From Ruegeria sp. YS9 (GTDB lineage: Bacteria > Pseudomonadota > Alphaproteobacteria > Rhodobacterales > Rhodobacteraceae): DNA of 64,000 bases. The notes beneath the pieces are model-generated. The model worked only from the letters and a program-made list of their open reading frames with translations. It did no database searches and had not been told where the DNA came from. How positions within the stretch are numbered: the stretch's first letter is position 1; every line of letters begins with the position of its first letter. The stretch is from assembly GCF_024628725.1 (NCBI RefSeq), contig NZ_CP102409.1, forward strand, positions 901,001-965,000, read 5' to 3'. Below, piece after piece: positions 1 through 7,596 of this stretch. A program made the translations under genes and the position numbers.

Positions 1-538
1 ATGCTGCGTCAATCGACATCTGGTCCTGGATCGCGTGCACGGCGGCCATGTCCGCCGGGTCGGTCGCATCCACGAGGATGCGCAGATAGACCGCGACGTA
101 GTCGGTATCGAAGGTCTCCGTATTCAGCGTGTAGGTGCCGCCACCGTGGAACACCTCGTTGAGGTAGTGATCCTGGTTGATGACCATCGCCGACATGTAG
201 CGGTCGCCGACATCCGGAAGGGTGAATGTGGCGCCCTCGCTGATATCGATGATCGCGGTGCTGTAGAGCGTATCTCGGTTCGCGCTGACGGTCGTCTGAT
301 TGTCGACGGGCATCATCTCGCGGAAGTGGTAGAACCTGTTCACCCCTCCGGCGAGGGCAACATATTTGCCGAACTCGATATCGGTGGCGGCGCGGATGAA
401 GTTGTCGACGTTAACCGGGATCTCGCGGGCGTCCACGAGGGCGTCGAGGTTGTCATCGGCGAACTGGGCCGAGGCGGGGGCGGCGCACAGGCTTGCGACA
501 GCGGCCGCGATGGCAATGCTCTGAATTTGTTTCTTCAT
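1..538 (-). CDS. DUF1254 domain protein, periplasmic (partial, 3' end off left edge)
   Basis: The visible 179 residues start with a clear Sec signal peptide (lysines at 2-3, hydrophobic core, cleavage near ASA-Q at residue 24-25), so the product is exported. The following sequence (DNFIRAATDIEF, NRFYHFREM, NRDTLYSTAIIDI, then a Tyr/Met-rich strand) matches the DUF1254 family, whose members often pair DUF1254 with DUF1214. The catalytic or binding role of this family is not established. It is the last visible gene of a minus-strand cluster behind an outer-membrane-like protein and two small exported proteins. The C-terminal half lies outside the window, so the presence of DUF1214 cannot be judged. 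Confidence 0.8.
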   Translation of the reverse strand, partial: MKKQIQSIAIAAAVASLCAAPASAQFADDNLDALVDAREIPVNVDNFIRAATDIEFGKYVALAGGVNRFYHFREMMPVDNQTTVSANRDTLYSTAIIDISEGATFTLPDVGDRYMSAMVINQDHYLNEVFHGGGTYTLNTETFDTDYVAVYLRILVDATDPADMAAVHAIQDQMSIDAA

Positions 539-583
539 CGGATTTTCCTTCTCAGAAGTGTTTGGGCAGACATGCGCTTCCCG

Positions 584-1420
584 TCATCTTTGGAACACAA
601 ACTGGACCTGCAGGCGGAACCGCCAGCCCTTGGGCCCGCCGGCCGGGCTCTCAAGCCAATAGCCGGCGCCGGCCTGGAAATTGACGGGCCGCCCGGCAAT
701 GAGGGCGAGTTTCGAGACCGACGCGTTGATCGGCACAGACCAGGCGTCGGCCTTCCAGTCATAGGTTGACTCGCTCTGCAGAGAGAAAGTCCAGGCGTCT
801 TCGGTCGAATAGGCGACGAACGGCTGCAAGAAGGTGGCGCTGGTGGGCGTCGTGGGATTGCTTTCGACATCCCAAAGATGGTTGGCCAGGGCGCCATAGG
901 TCCATGGGCCGGTCTGCTGAAGGGCGATGCCGGTGATGCCCGCCGCCCAGGTGTCCGTGGACACGTCGGACCCTGTCGGGATGCGGACAACGGGGCCGAT
1001 TCCCCATGTCAGGTCCGTCTCGGTCGTTCGCGAATACCACGCGCTAAAGAGCACGTCGCCGATGCCGCTCTGTGACGTGCCGGGGATCACGTTCTCCTGC
1101 CAGACATAGGGGATGATCGTGCGCGTCACGATGTTCGCCCCATTGTCCAACGCAAAGGGGATCACCGGCTGCAGGTTCAGCGTCGTCCGGCTTCCCTGAC
1201 CGGCGACGCCGATGTTCTGGTCATAGTTCAGCTGAAGCGGCACCGAGATGATGGCGGCCAGCGGGTTCGCAAGATCCTGCGCCAAATCAGCTGTGTCTTG
1301 CGCAGCGGCGGCAACTGGAAATAGCGTGCAGGCCGCGAGAAGACAGCGGCGCAAAAGCAGACACATAGACATCAGATACGCCTTCAGGGAAGCGTTTTTC
1401 GGGTCAGGCTGGCCGGTCAT
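584..1420 (-). CDS. Outer-membrane beta-barrel / transporter-like protein
   Basis: The 278-residue product has a signal-peptide-like stretch (Met17 onward: MSMCLLLRRCLLAACTLF, then Ala-rich to AQ). Alternating polar and hydrophobic strands follow, with repeated aromatic residues and a C-terminal strand ending RFRLQVQFVFQR, typical of an outer-membrane barrel. This resembles the 'transporter' or MetA-like neutral-compound porins found near DUF1254 genes. The first ATG overlaps the upstream stop codon as ATGA, which argues for translational coupling. The ATG at 1372 would give a cleaner signal peptide, so the true start is uncertain. Substrate is unknown. Confidence 0.7.
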   Translation of the reverse strand: MTGQPDPKNASLKAYLMSMCLLLRRCLLAACTLFPVAAAAQDTADLAQDLANPLAAIISVPLQLNYDQNIGVAGQGSRTTLNLQPVIPFALDNGANIVTRTIIPYVWQENVIPGTSQSGIGDVLFSAWYSRTTETDLTWGIGPVVRIPTGSDVSTDTWAAGITGIALQQTGPWTYGALANHLWDVESNPTTPTSATFLQPFVAYSTEDAWTFSLQSESTYDWKADAWSVPINASVSKLALIAGRPVNFQAGAGYWLESPAGGPKGWRFRLQVQFVFQR

Positions 1421-1797
1421 CCATCAAAGGCCGCCATCGTGTTCTTCACGGCGTCATCCACAGCGCCGGCGAGAAGCCGACCGGGATCGTCGTCGCAGGC
1501 GTCTTCCAGTTCCTCGGTGAACTCATCCCTCAGACCGGCGCGCTTGTCTTCGTCGGGCACCAGGGCCAGCACGTCGATCTGACGGTTGTAGAGCGAGACC
1601 GCGACCATCAGGCGGACGATCCCAGCAACCGCCTCGTCATCGTCGGGATAGGTCTCCAACACGCTTTCGCAGCTGTGATGCATGTGCGGCATCGCCTCGT
1701 CGAGCATGAGTTCCATTGCCTCATCGGCCTGGGCTGAGCATGCGAGAGTGACAAGACAGGCGGTAACGACCGCATGTTTCAAAACAGAATTCGGCAT
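1417..1797 (-). CDS. Small secreted acidic protein of unknown function
   Basis: The 126-residue product begins with a signal peptide (MPNSVLKHAVVTACLVTLAC, cleavage after SAQA). The mature part is acidic, with a His/Met-rich segment EAMPHMHHSC at residues 33-42 and a C-terminal cluster EELEDACDDD. The His-Met-His-His-Cys motif could bind a metal, but no family is recognised. I chose the ATG at 1797 because it places the signal peptide at the N terminus; the open frame extends further upstream without features. The stop codon overlaps the start of the outer-membrane-like gene, so the two are probably cotranslated. Confidence 0.65.
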   Translation of the reverse strand: MPNSVLKHAVVTACLVTLACSAQADEAMELMLDEAMPHMHHSCESVLETYPDDDEAVAGIVRLMVAVSLYNRQIDVLALVPDEDKRAGLRDEFTEELEDACDDDPGRLLAGAVDDAVKNTMAAFDG

Positions 1798-1834
1798 TAA
1801 GAAGCTTCCTTGCTGGGCCAGTTCAGGCTGCAAT

Positions 1835-2047
1835 TTATTTCGTGGCGCCTGCGATGGCGCCGACAATCGCCCCGGTCTGGACAGCGCCGCTCCCCCCAAC
1901 CAGAGCTCCGACGCCAGCTCCAATGAGCGCGCCGCCGATCGTGTTCTTGGTGCGCTGTCGCCCGGCATCCGCCGACATGGGCATTGCCATAAGCAAGGCC
2001 AAGGCAACGCCGAACGTTGCGATGAGGTTCTTTCGATTCAGCCCCAT
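1835..2047 (-). CDS. Glycine-zipper lipid-interacting small protein
   Basis: A 70-residue protein with an N-terminal signal peptide (MGLNRKNLIATFGVALALLM, cleavage after SADA). A Gly-zipper follows (residues 38-68) with repeated GxxxG spacing: GGALIGAGVGALVGG, then GAIVGAIAGA. Such domains insert in or pack against membranes, and family members are common in proteobacterial envelopes. It leads the minus-strand cluster of four envelope genes ending with the DUF1254 protein. It probably sits in the inner or outer membrane; no specific role can be assigned. Confidence 0.75.
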   Translation of the reverse strand: MGLNRKNLIATFGVALALLMAMPMSADAGRQRTKNTIGGALIGAGVGALVGGSGAVQTGAIVGAIAGATK

Positions 2048-2189
2048 TCCTCTTTTCTCCTTCTTGCTTGGTTTTTCGCCCGTCCGCCGACCTTTCCGTC
2101 ACCGGTCGGTCCTGCGAGGGGACGGGGAATCTATTTTCAAGAAGGTTTCTAACATTGTCCTGCCGGTCATTTTCCGACAATATCGAGGC

Positions 2190-3227
2190 ATGCAAAGAAA
2201 TCTGGTGAACCTCATCGAAGTCGGTCACGTGATCGAATTGCTGGATCGCTACGCCCCTCGCGACATAGTCGACAGGGCGTTGCAGTCCGAGGGGCTTAAC
2301 CGGGGTATGTTTCTGAAAGCTAAGGGTTTCTTGCCTTATGCATCCGAAGCCATCGTGGTCGAATCCGTTGCGCGTTCTATCGGCGACCGGCACCTGGGGG
2401 CGCGGCTTGGGCGCGACTTCGATTATGGGACCTATGGGGCCTATGCAAGCTACGTTTTGGGCGCCCCCGACCTGGCAACGGCACTTGACCGGGGACGGCG
2501 AGCGTTGTGCCTTACCCATCCTGGATCGAAGATCGTGCTTCGTGAAACCCACGCGCACCTCGTTGTTGGTCGTGATTCCCGCGAGTTTTCAGTGATCGGA
2601 CACAGGCATCTCGACGAAGGCGCACTGTTCGTGATCGGCCATGTGGCGCGTTATTTCCTAGGCCCCGATTGGCGACCTGACTGGGTCGAGCTCCCCGAGA
2701 CCGATGCGGGTGAAGTAAAAGCTCTTGAAGAATTGACAGGGGCTCCGGTCCGCCTGGGATGCGCTGTGCCGGGCATCGCAATCCGAAGGTCCGACTTGGC
2801 CGCGCTCAATCCCGGGAGAGCCAGATCGGACCGCGACTTGTCGCTGGAGGAACTGGGAGCGCTTATGGGGGTCAAACCGGTTCAAACGATGCGAGAATCC
2901 GTCGGACAGATCATGGACATCATGCATCCTAACGTCATTCTATCGGAAGAAGCTGCGGCGCGCTTTCTGGCCGTTGGACCCAGAAGCTTGCAGCGCGCGC
3001 TGAAGACCGAAGGCGTGTCCTTCCGCAAGATTCGCGCAGAAGTGCTCCAGCGACGCGCGCTCGAACTCCTGCGCGAGACTGAATTGCCGATCGAGGCAAT
3101 CGGCGCGCGCCTTGGATACGCCGAACCCAAGAGTTTCAGGCGTGCTTTCAAGCGCTGGGTCGGGGTGTCACCGATGCGATACCGGTCCGAAGGGGAGTTT
3201 CAGGAAAACAGGGAGTCAGGCGAATAG
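2190..3227 (+). CDS. AraC-family transcriptional regulator with arabinose-binding-like N domain
   Basis: 345 residues. The N-terminal two thirds resemble the AraC 'arabinose-binding' domain of the OruR/ArgR-like group (AsxxxVLGAPDLATALDRGRRA). The last 100 residues hold a double helix-turn-helix of AraC type: LSEEAAARFLAVGPRSLQRAL, then PIEAIGARLGYAEPKSFRRAF ending in GVSPMRYR. It is divergent from the envelope cluster, so it is a plausible regulator of that cluster with the control region at 2,048-2,189. I used the ATG at 2190; the open frame extends upstream antisense to the glycine-zipper gene. The ligand is unknown. Confidence 0.85.
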   Translation: MQRNLVNLIEVGHVIELLDRYAPRDIVDRALQSEGLNRGMFLKAKGFLPYASEAIVVESVARSIGDRHLGARLGRDFDYGTYGAYASYVLGAPDLATALDRGRRALCLTHPGSKIVLRETHAHLVVGRDSREFSVIGHRHLDEGALFVIGHVARYFLGPDWRPDWVELPETDAGEVKALEELTGAPVRLGCAVPGIAIRRSDLAALNPGRARSDRDLSLEELGALMGVKPVQTMRESVGQIMDIMHPNVILSEEAAARFLAVGPRSLQRALKTEGVSFRKIRAEVLQRRALELLRETELPIEAIGARLGYAEPKSFRRAFKRWVGVSPMRYRSEGEFQENRESGE

Positions 3228-3875
3228 CTTGGTTTCACATTGCCGACGGCGCCCGGTTTTCGAAGCACAGGTAGATACAAACGTCCCTCTGGCCGAATGG
3301 GAAAGCGATCCACTGTGCCAAGGAACTCGCCCCTCGACGACCTCTGCCAGGTGGGATGCCTGCGGCCCTGAAAGACGCCCCGGCAGCCGCTGAGTGGGGA
3401 GAAGCATTGGCTCAGTCCCTTCCATTCCGTAAAGATTTCCGGTTTCGCGATGAAGAAACCGAGGAGGGCAGTGGCAAAGGTCATTCCTAGAACGACTACA
3501 GAGCCCTACGCATTCCAGCCCCAAGTTGATCCGGGGTTACGTTGCATGCTCCTGCTGCCTCGACGGTGTCTGGAAGAAGGTCTTAGGTATCAGGCCCTTC
3601 GTTTCGACTCGGATGCGCGGACGGTCTGTCAACTTGCCGTTCTTGAGATTTTGCGGTCGCGGCGAATGGCTGGCCCGGTGATGCCGCACCGCGGAGACTG
3701 CAAACGGGGTGAAGGTCCGGAAAAGGCCGTTCGTGCCGATTGAGACGGAATGTACGAAGGTCCGTTTGGTCCCGCTGAGCGGGCCTAGCTGGACCGGCGA
3801 ATGCGGTGGTTTGTGATCGATAATTTGAGATCAACTTTGGCGCGAGCAAGCAGTGAGTCCCTGCACCTTCACAGT
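3228..3875. other. Long intergenic stretch without a recognisable gene
   Basis: About 650 bases between the AraC gene and the nitrile hydratase operon. Short open frames exist on both strands, but none has a recognisable motif, a convincing start or coherent codon use. The segment near 3,660-3,800 has the look of dispersed Roseobacter intergenic sequence (phrases such as ggccgttcgtgccg and ggtccgtttggtcccg). It may contain a decayed gene. Confidence 0.5.
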
Positions 3876-4232
3876 CTAGAGCACAACCGGTTTCCCGTGA
3901 GGGGTCCGAAAGTATGCGGCTTCCCAATCGGTGCGCCGCTGCACGCGGGTCTCCTCGGAAATACCGGCGCTCTCGGTGAGCGTTTCAAGTGCACTGAGGA
4001 CTGCTGCGTAATATGTGTCAAGATCATCTGGAGCCCCTTCGCTCTCGGCACTCCTCAATTCTTGGCCGAGCGCTTCGGCCCAAGCCGTCGCGGTAAAATG
4101 ACCGGCTTGGACCAAATTGTCTGCTAGGGCGAGCGCCTGCGCCTGCCAAGGCTCATCAAAGACCGGCTGGGGTGGGGCAAGTGGATCGTCAGGCTGGAAC
4201 AAGGTAGCTTTCCCACAAATCGAGTGTGACAT
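3876..4232 (-). CDS. Nitrile hydratase accessory/activator protein (beta-subunit-like, P14K type)
   Basis: 118 residues starting MSHSICGKATLF, related to the N-terminal helical part of the nitrile hydratase beta subunit (PVFDEPWQAQALALADNLVQ, then FTATAWAEALGQEL). Such proteins follow nthA and nthB in cobalt-type operons, where they escort the alpha subunit for metal insertion and cysteine oxidation. The gene overlaps the 3' end of nthB by 44 bases, consistent with coupled translation. The ATG at 4232 fits the usual N terminus; the frame is open upstream inside nthB. The family assignment is strong; the chaperone role is inferred from relatives. Confidence 0.85.
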   Translation of the reverse strand: MSHSICGKATLFQPDDPLAPPQPVFDEPWQAQALALADNLVQAGHFTATAWAEALGQELRSAESEGAPDDLDTYYAAVLSALETLTESAGISEETRVQRRTDWEAAYFRTPHGKPVVL

Positions 4233-4848
4233 CGTCGCGCGGATCGGAATCCTCGCCCCATAATGTAACGGCGCGGAATCCAACCGTATAAAGATGTTCC
4301 GGCACCTCGACCCCTTCGGCATTGCGGTCTGGCAGTACATGCGCGCCATGATGGGCAAGAACCACACCCTCTAGACCGCGCACGTACCGCGGAAGGCGGG
4401 TATGATTTGCATTGATATGACGCCGGGCTTGGACCGTGTCTCCGACGGAAAAAGCGGGCCGTTGCAACGTGTCTCTCTCAAAACTGAAAGCCGACGCGGC
4501 CACATCCGCTACTGCATCCTGAACGGTCATGGCAGGAGGAGGCGCAATGGGGTTTTCGACGTGACCGCGTTTGACGTCTTCAAGTGTTATCGTGCCGTTA
4601 TCGAGCATCCTTATCAGATCGTTGGTGCACCACTTTTGGAAGTATGAAAAGGCAAGGTAGTCAGCAGGCACCATGCGTTCGAGCCCGTGGCGAAACCAGT
4701 CTATGGTGCTTCCGGGCGCAATAGGCGACCAGTTCAACGCAAAGGCGCGTTTTTCCCAATCTTCCAAGTCGCGAAAATCCTTGTCGCCGCTCTTTACAGG
4801 CACCGGGCCAAAACCCTCAACGCCACCGAGATCGTGAATGCCGTCCAT
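4189..4848 (-). CDS. nthB: Nitrile hydratase subunit beta
   Basis: 219 residues beginning MDGIHDLGGVEGFGPV, the hallmark N terminus of nitrile hydratase beta. The middle contains the helical region (DWEKRAFALNWSP, WFRHGLERMVPADY). The C-terminal SH3-like barrel (FSVGDTVQARRHINANHTRLPRYVRG, then HLYTVGFRAVTLWG) caps the active site. With the alpha subunit it forms the enzyme that hydrates nitriles to amides in the cytoplasm. Its ATG overlaps the nthA stop codon as TGATG, so the subunits are cotranslated. Confidence 0.95.
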   Translation of the reverse strand: MDGIHDLGGVEGFGPVPVKSGDKDFRDLEDWEKRAFALNWSPIAPGSTIDWFRHGLERMVPADYLAFSYFQKWCTNDLIRMLDNGTITLEDVKRGHVENPIAPPPAMTVQDAVADVAASAFSFERDTLQRPAFSVGDTVQARRHINANHTRLPRYVRGLEGVVLAHHGAHVLPDRNAEGVEVPEHLYTVGFRAVTLWGEDSDPRDDVTLDLWESYLVPA

Positions 4849-5489
4849 CAGCCCGCCTCCGCCTTCAAATCTCGCTCTGTCCCGATCATGGAGTTGCGGG
4901 TGACAAGGGCTGCCAGGCGTTCCTCGCTCCACCCATCGGTTCCCGAGGGCCGTTGCGGAACAACGAGATAGCGAAGCTCGGCCGTGCTGTCCCAGACGCG
5001 GACGCTCACATCTTCAGGGAGAGCAACGCCAAACTCTGTAAGCACTTTGCGAGGCTCTCGAACGGCGCGGGCGCGATATTCGGTCGATTTGTACCACGCC
5101 GGTGACATCCCAAGGATTGAAAAGGGATAGCAAGAGCATAGCGTGCACACGACCATGTTGTGCTGCGTATCGGTGTTCTCGACCGCCTTCAGGTGAGCAC
5201 TCGCGTCCCCCTGATAGTCAAACTCCTTGATGGCTTCTGCCGCGTCATCCAACAGGCGTGTCCGAAACCCCGGATCAAGCCATGACCGCGCCACTACATG
5301 CGCCCCGCGTTTCGGTCCGATATGCTCGGAATAGGCTTCAATCCAAGCGTCGAGGCTTTCAGGCGCGACCAGACCACGTTCAACTGCAAGACTTTCCAAT
5401 GTCTTAACCCTGAGCACAGGGTCTGACGGCAAGTGTGTATGCAACTCGCGGTGCAGCTTTGCAGCGTTTTCACTGTCAAATGTAGGCAT
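4848..5489 (-). CDS. nthA: Nitrile hydratase subunit alpha (cobalt type)
   Basis: 213 residues. The metal-claw motif is VVCTLCSCYP, with Cys115, Cys118 and Cys120; the Thr after the first Cys is the signature of Co(III) enzymes, where iron enzymes have Ser. The upstream family regions are intact (RGAHVVARSWLDP, GFRTRLLDDA), as is the downstream block RAVREPRKVLTEFG followed by VRVWDSTAELRYLVVPQRP. First gene of an nthA-nthB-activator operon. I chose ATG 5489 because it gives the standard N-terminal length; the frame runs further upstream into a repeat element. No amidase gene lies next to it in the window, so the fate of the amide is unknown here. Confidence 0.95.
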   Translation of the reverse strand: MPTFDSENAAKLHRELHTHLPSDPVLRVKTLESLAVERGLVAPESLDAWIEAYSEHIGPKRGAHVVARSWLDPGFRTRLLDDAAEAIKEFDYQGDASAHLKAVENTDTQHNMVVCTLCSCYPFSILGMSPAWYKSTEYRARAVREPRKVLTEFGVALPEDVSVRVWDSTAELRYLVVPQRPSGTDGWSEERLAALVTRNSMIGTERDLKAEAG

Positions 5490-5815
5490 TCGCGTTCTCC
5501 CCAACACGACACTAGCACCGCCCGCTAAGTGATGCGACGTATTTTGGTCTTGCCTGTCAGGACGGTTTGAGAACCTGACTTCCATACAAAGCACAGCATC
5601 CGGAAAATGGGTTCGCAGATGTCGATGAAGTTCCAATCCGATAGCAACCCCTGCGTGTGAACCGCTGCGGTTATAGCGCCAAAAACGGTCGTTATTGCCG
5701 ATGACAGAAAGGGTTGAGTTTTGGCGCATCCTGCGCTGCGGAGAAGGTCTGGAGTGAGCCCTTTTTGCAGTTCACTGCACATAGCGCGAAGGGCCGCAGT
5801 CCATCTTGGTTCACT
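5490..5815. other. Intergenic region upstream of nthA carrying a palindromic repeat
   Basis: About 325 bases between the SRPBCC gene and nthA. It contains repeat copy 1 (5,676-5,727) and must hold the nthA promoter. I see no gene that I can support. Confidence 0.5.
5676..5727 (+). repeat. Palindromic intergenic repeat, copy 1
   Basis: A 52-base unit bounded by perfect 9-base inverted repeats, GCGCCAAAA at 5,676-5,684 and TTTTGGCGC at 5,719-5,727. The core contains ACGGTCGTT and GATGACAGAAAGGGTTGAG. A close relative is at 6,418-6,468 and a shorter one at 8,176-8,211. Confidence 0.75.
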
Positions 5816-6295
5816 TCATGGCGATTCTGCATCGGACAACTCAGTCTCAGACCGTTTCGCCCGCATGTCCGCAAGCATTTGAACGCGCGGTTCATGCCGC
5901 TTGCGATACAGAAACCGTGCCCAGAGCGCGAAGGCCCATGACATCCAGCCCGCGTCGATTTCAATGACGTCGCGCAGCCTGGATCCTGACTGCTGCGGTT
6001 CCACGGTCAGAGTGTGACGCCACGATTTGACGCCTGCGCCCTTTTCAGAAGACCGCAAAATCATTGCTTCGTCGTCGCATTCCAGGACTTCCATGAAATA
6101 CGGCTGAGGCGGTAACTTCCCGAACAGCGACACCTGCACGGTAATTCTCTGGCCTTGGTATACGCGACCGCTCGGCAACCCTTCGAAGCTGACAACCCCA
6201 TCCATGATTTCCCTGAGTGCATCGAGGTCCGTTGCCAGCGCCCAGACCTCCTTCGCCGGTGAGGCGTATTCATGTTCGAGGATGACAGTCTTCAC
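5816..6295 (-). CDS. SRPBCC (START/Bet v1-like) family protein
   Basis: 159 residues. The N terminus MKTVILEHEYASPAKEVWAL and the pattern of strands and a long C-terminal helix (GWMSWAFALWARFLYRKRHEPR) fit the SRPBCC ligand-binding fold, polyketide cyclase/dehydrase or CoxG-like group. The internal LRDVIEIDAGWMS segment is typical of such proteins. Probably cytoplasmic, binding a hydrophobic ligand; the reaction is unknown. It is transcribed toward nthA but separated by more than 300 bases, so a shared operon is unlikely. Confidence 0.75.
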   Translation of the reverse strand: MKTVILEHEYASPAKEVWALATDLDALREIMDGVVSFEGLPSGRVYQGQRITVQVSLFGKLPPQPYFMEVLECDDEAMILRSSEKGAGVKSWRHTLTVEPQQSGSRLRDVIEIDAGWMSWAFALWARFLYRKRHEPRVQMLADMRAKRSETELSDAESP

Positions 6296-6417
6296 AGTCG
6301 CTCCTGTGGTTCAAAAAGCTATCCCTGCTTGATTGACCTAAACCAAACATCTGCGCAACCGCAGCGAAAGCCAGCTCTGTCCCGCACACCGGACACAAAC
6401 CCAGTGACAGAACCTGC

Positions 6418-6468
6418 ACGCCAAAGACGGTCGTTTGCGCCAGTGACAGAAACGGTTGAGTTTTGGCC
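6418..6468 (+). repeat. Palindromic intergenic repeat, copy 2
   Basis: Aligns along its length with copy 1: CGCCAAAGACGGTCGTT, then CAGTGACAGAAACGGTTGAG and TTTTGGC. The terminal inverted repeat is less perfect. It sits immediately downstream of merR and upstream of the SRPBCC gene. Confidence 0.7.
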
Positions 6469-6470
6469 GA

Positions 6471-6887
6471 TCAGTGTTCGTGACGACAAAGCTGGTGATC
6501 GGCTAGGGATGCCAGTACGTAGCAATCTTCTGACACGCCTTCACCGTCGCAGCCCTTCGAAATGCGAACCAGTTCCTTTTCCAGTGCCCTCAGCCGCTTG
6601 ATCTTAGCCCTGACATCGGAAAGTTGTGAGACGGCAATATCTGTCGCGGCTTGGCATGAACGATCCGGGTGGCCTTGAAGCTCGATCAGTTCAGAGATCG
6701 CTTCAATCGAGAAGCCAAGATCGCGCGCGTGTTTGATGAAGCTGAGGCGCTCCAACCCTGCTGCATCGTAGCGGCGTTGGTTGCCTTCGGTTCGTTCAGG
6801 CTCAGAAAGTAAGCCCATTTCTTCATAGTAACGGATGGTCGGAACCTTGACCTTTGTGCGCTTTGAAAGCTCTCCAATAGAAAACAT
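6471..6887 (-). CDS. MerR-family heavy-metal-responsive regulator (ZntR/CadR/PbrR type)
   Basis: 138 residues. The N-terminal winged helix is classic MerR (MFSIGELSKRTKVKVPTIRYY, then EEMGLLSEPERTEGNQRRY). A coiled-coil dimer helix (residues 82-110) and a metal loop follow. Cysteines at 78, 113 and 122 match the spacing of the metal ligands in ZntR, CadR and PbrR, so a divalent metal such as Zn, Cd or Pb is the likely ligand. The C terminus is Cys/His-rich (LCRHEH). It is divergent from a CDF-like metal transporter with a MerR-type operator between them. ATG 6887 was chosen as the family start; the frame runs 12 codons further upstream into the operator. Confidence 0.92.
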   Translation of the reverse strand: MFSIGELSKRTKVKVPTIRYYEEMGLLSEPERTEGNQRRYDAAGLERLSFIKHARDLGFSIEAISELIELQGHPDRSCQAATDIAVSQLSDVRAKIKRLRALEKELVRISKGCDGEGVSEDCYVLASLADHQLCRHEH

Positions 6888-6898
6888 CAAAATACCTC

Positions 6899-6929
6899 TT
6901 GAACCTCTAGTCACTAGAGACACTACACT
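6899..6929 (+). promoter_or_regulatory. MerR-type promoter/operator with 19-bp spacer
   Basis: The -35 hexamer TTGAAC (6,899-6,904) and -10 hexamer TACACT (6,924-6,929) are separated by 19 bases. That overlong spacing is diagnostic of promoters activated by DNA untwisting by MerR proteins. The spacer contains a perfect palindrome CTCTAGT-C-ACTAGAG (6,905-6,919). It points toward the transporter gene whose ATG is at 6,961 and lies just upstream of merR on the other strand. Confidence 0.85.
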
Positions 6930-6960
6930 ATGCTCAAGACAGATTCAAAAGGGCTTTCCA

Positions 6961-7596
6961 ATGTCAGGATGTTGCGGACATGACGCCAAGTTTGACGGCG
7001 TTTCGGGCGACTACAAAAGGCGGCTATGGGTCGTCATAGCGCTGAACGCGACGATGTTCGTCGTTGAGATGACCGCCGGTCACTATGCAAAGTCGCAAGC
7101 GCTTCAGGCCGATGCTTTGGATTTCCTCGGGGATGCGCTGACCTACGGCATCTCGCTTGCGGTGATCGGGGCTTCGATCCGGGCGCGCACCAATGCAGCC
7201 CTGGCTAAGGGCCTGAGTTTGCTCCTGATGGGTCTGTGGGTGTTCGGTTCGACCGTCTACCGCGTTTTCTATGTCGGCGTACCCGAAGCGGAGATCATGG
7301 GCATTGTCGGATTCTTTGCGCTGCTGACCAATCTTGCGAGCGTGCTTTTGCTGGTTCGATACAAAGACGGTGATGCCAATGTACGCTCGGTCTGGCTCTG
7401 TTCACGCAATGACGCCATCGGCAATGTGGCCGTGATGTTCGCAGCCCTGGGCGTCTGGGGCACGGCGACCGGCTGGCCTGACCTGATCGTCGCATCCATT
7501 ATGGCAACTCTGTTCCTATCGTCTTCCTTCCAGATCGTTCGACAAGCATTGGCAGAACGTCGCGAAGCCACGACGCATAACCACGCCGAAGCATGA
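6961..7596 (+). CDS. CDF-like cation transporter (MerR-controlled)
   Basis: 211 residues with a short Cys/His N terminus (SGCCGHDAKF) followed by about five or six membrane segments. It resembles the cation diffusion facilitator fold: VVEMTAGHYAKSQALQADAL followed by DFLGDALTYG in TM2, and SRNDAIGNVAVMFAA in TM5. The metal-site motifs, usually HxxxD, read DxxxD and DxxxN here, so specificity may differ from classical Zn/Cd exporters. The usual C-terminal cytoplasmic domain is absent; only RQALAERREATTHNHAEA remains. ATG 6961 lies 32 bases after the -10 hexamer of the MerR promoter. Role inferred: metal efflux from the cytoplasm. Confidence 0.85.
   Translation: MSGCCGHDAKFDGVSGDYKRRLWVVIALNATMFVVEMTAGHYAKSQALQADALDFLGDALTYGISLAVIGASIRARTNAALAKGLSLLLMGLWVFGSTVYRVFYVGVPEAEIMGIVGFFALLTNLASVLLLVRYKDGDANVRSVWLCSRNDAIGNVAVMFAALGVWGTATGWPDLIVASIMATLFLSSSFQIVRQALAERREATTHNHAEA

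Noticed and set aside
35..769. Long plus-strand open frame at the left edge
   Set aside because: It runs antisense to the DUF1254 gene, which has a clear signal peptide and family motifs; the plus-strand translation is Arg/Gly/Val-biased without any motif.
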